Shown: positions 63,544-64,000 of the stretch, in pieces
Layout of the letters: each line of letters opens with the position of its first letter
Position numbering within the stretch: the first letter of the stretch is position 1
NCBI GenBank assembly: GCA_036925085.1
Contig: JAUPFP010000026.1
Span: 350,001-414,000 of the forward strand
Reading direction: 5' to 3'
Source of the DNA: Brachycybe producta
Lineage: Eukaryota > Arthropoda > Diplopoda > Playtdesmida > Andrognathidae
DNA length: 64,000 bases
Made by a program: the position numbers and the translations under genes
Notes under the pieces: model-generated
What the model saw: only the letters and a program-made list of their open reading frames with translations
Database searches by the model: none
What the model was told of the DNA's origin: nothing

Positions 63544-64000
63544 ATGTCTGGTCGGGGAAGCGGATTATTGGAAGGATTGGAGTTGCGTTACCGCACTGTC
63601 GGCCGTTGTTTTCGGCCGGTGGAACAGCACCCGTTTGGGGGTGCTGTTGGCAGGAACGGACATGGTGGTTCCACGGAGGAAGGTGCCGTAGGGGGTGTCC
63701 ATGCGGACCAACCTCCAACCGGAAACTTTGTGACGGTGCGACCGCACCGTGGAAGTAATGTCACTGGTGGAGCACCGTTTCACGGTGAAGAAGGGGTTGC
63801 TCAGACCCCAGCTGGGACAGGCAGATGGCCAATGACCCGTCTGCTAACCTCTACCGCCTCCCGTCCAGTTGGACGTGGAGGTGGTCTCTTACATGAAGAG
63901 GCAGAGAGGTCCCAGGCGGGAGCCAGTTCGGTGGACAGTTCGTCATGGTTGGCATCAATGTCCAAAAAGCAACTCCTGTCGATTGCCTGTGGGATTGACC
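63544..64000 (+). CDS. gag: E10 Gag, N-terminal part, open at window edge
   Basis: ATG at 63544, then 152 codons without a stop to the last base. It reads MSGRGSGLLEGLELRYR at the start, GRNGHGGSTEEGAVGGVHAD, then a Gly/Arg/Thr-rich stretch, and SMSKKQLLSIACGID at the end. E4 has the same protein (GLELRSHTIG, GRNGHGGSEEEGAIGGVPAD, SMQQLVEIAYGIDIL), so the start and frame are supported by comparison. Unlike all other B-type gag copies here it shows no break, so E10 may be a younger copy whose body lies beyond the window. Confidence 0.75.
   Translation, partial: MSGRGSGLLEGLELRYRTVGRCFRPVEQHPFGGAVGRNGHGGSTEEGAVGGVHADQPPTGNFVTVRPHRGSNVTGGAPFHGEEGVAQTPAGTGRWPMTRLLTSTASRPVGRGGGLLHEEAERSQAGASSVDSSSWLASMSKKQLLSIACGID

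Overview
The window is a stretch of animal nuclear DNA made almost entirely of nested, mostly decayed retrotransposons. The only clear host gene is a rhodopsin-type opsin exon (18680-19683, minus). Its residues ([14 protein letters not shown] with the retinal lysine, a splice donor after NPIVYGI) are those of an arthropod visual r-opsin, so I infer an arthropod, probably a crustacean, with a repeat-rich genome. I see no bacterial genes, rRNA, tRNA genes or CRISPR.

Layout. E1 (81-6104, minus) is a broken Ty3/gypsy element with a 3' LTR, a decayed accessory ORF and a decayed pol. E2 (6105 to about 14245, plus) is a B-type gypsy element with LTR, primer site, gag, protease, a dead RT and a deletion between RNase H and integrase. 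LINE fragments follow (14.2-15.7 kb), then a gag fragment E3 (16.5-17.4 kb, minus). The opsin exon comes next, followed by a foldback repeat built from GCCCTAAA words (20.1-20.6 kb). E4 (21.2-25.5 kb, minus) holds two B-type LTR/leader/gag pieces. E5 (25.5-29.1 kb, plus) is a gag-pol remnant.

E6 (29150-39357, plus) is the best preserved unit: a 10.2-kb env-bearing LTR retrotransposon whose 464-bp LTRs differ at one position. Its order is LTR, tRNA-Ser primer site, a small ORF resembling the piRNA factor GTSF1/Asterix, gag, protease, RT/RNase H/integrase, a two-part bunyavirus-like envelope ORF, a basic Lys/Thr-rich last ORF, PPT, LTR. It carries a stop inside gag and frame breaks in pol, so this copy is probably not autonomous.

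Right of E6 come a 33-35 bp tandem repeat (39.7-39.95 kb), a remnant of an accessory ORF (E7, 40.4-40.7 kb), an RTE-like LINE (41.4-43.4 kb), E8 (45180-49134, plus; its gag carries a tandem array that matches the E2F site), another LINE fragment, and E9 (50389-57047, plus; two 831-bp LTRs, integrase and accessory ORFs, with the 5' half missing). The interval 57-62 kb is mostly non-coding with one candidate MITE and an RTE fragment. E10 (62246 to the window end, plus) is a B-type element with a complete LTR, a hairpin-rich leader and a gag frame still open at the edge.

Two systems deserve attention. One is the GTSF1-like ORF of E6, a possible transposon-borne piRNA-pathway mimic. The other is a 3' accessory protein whose C-terminus recurs in E1, E7 and E9 and which matches no family I recognise.
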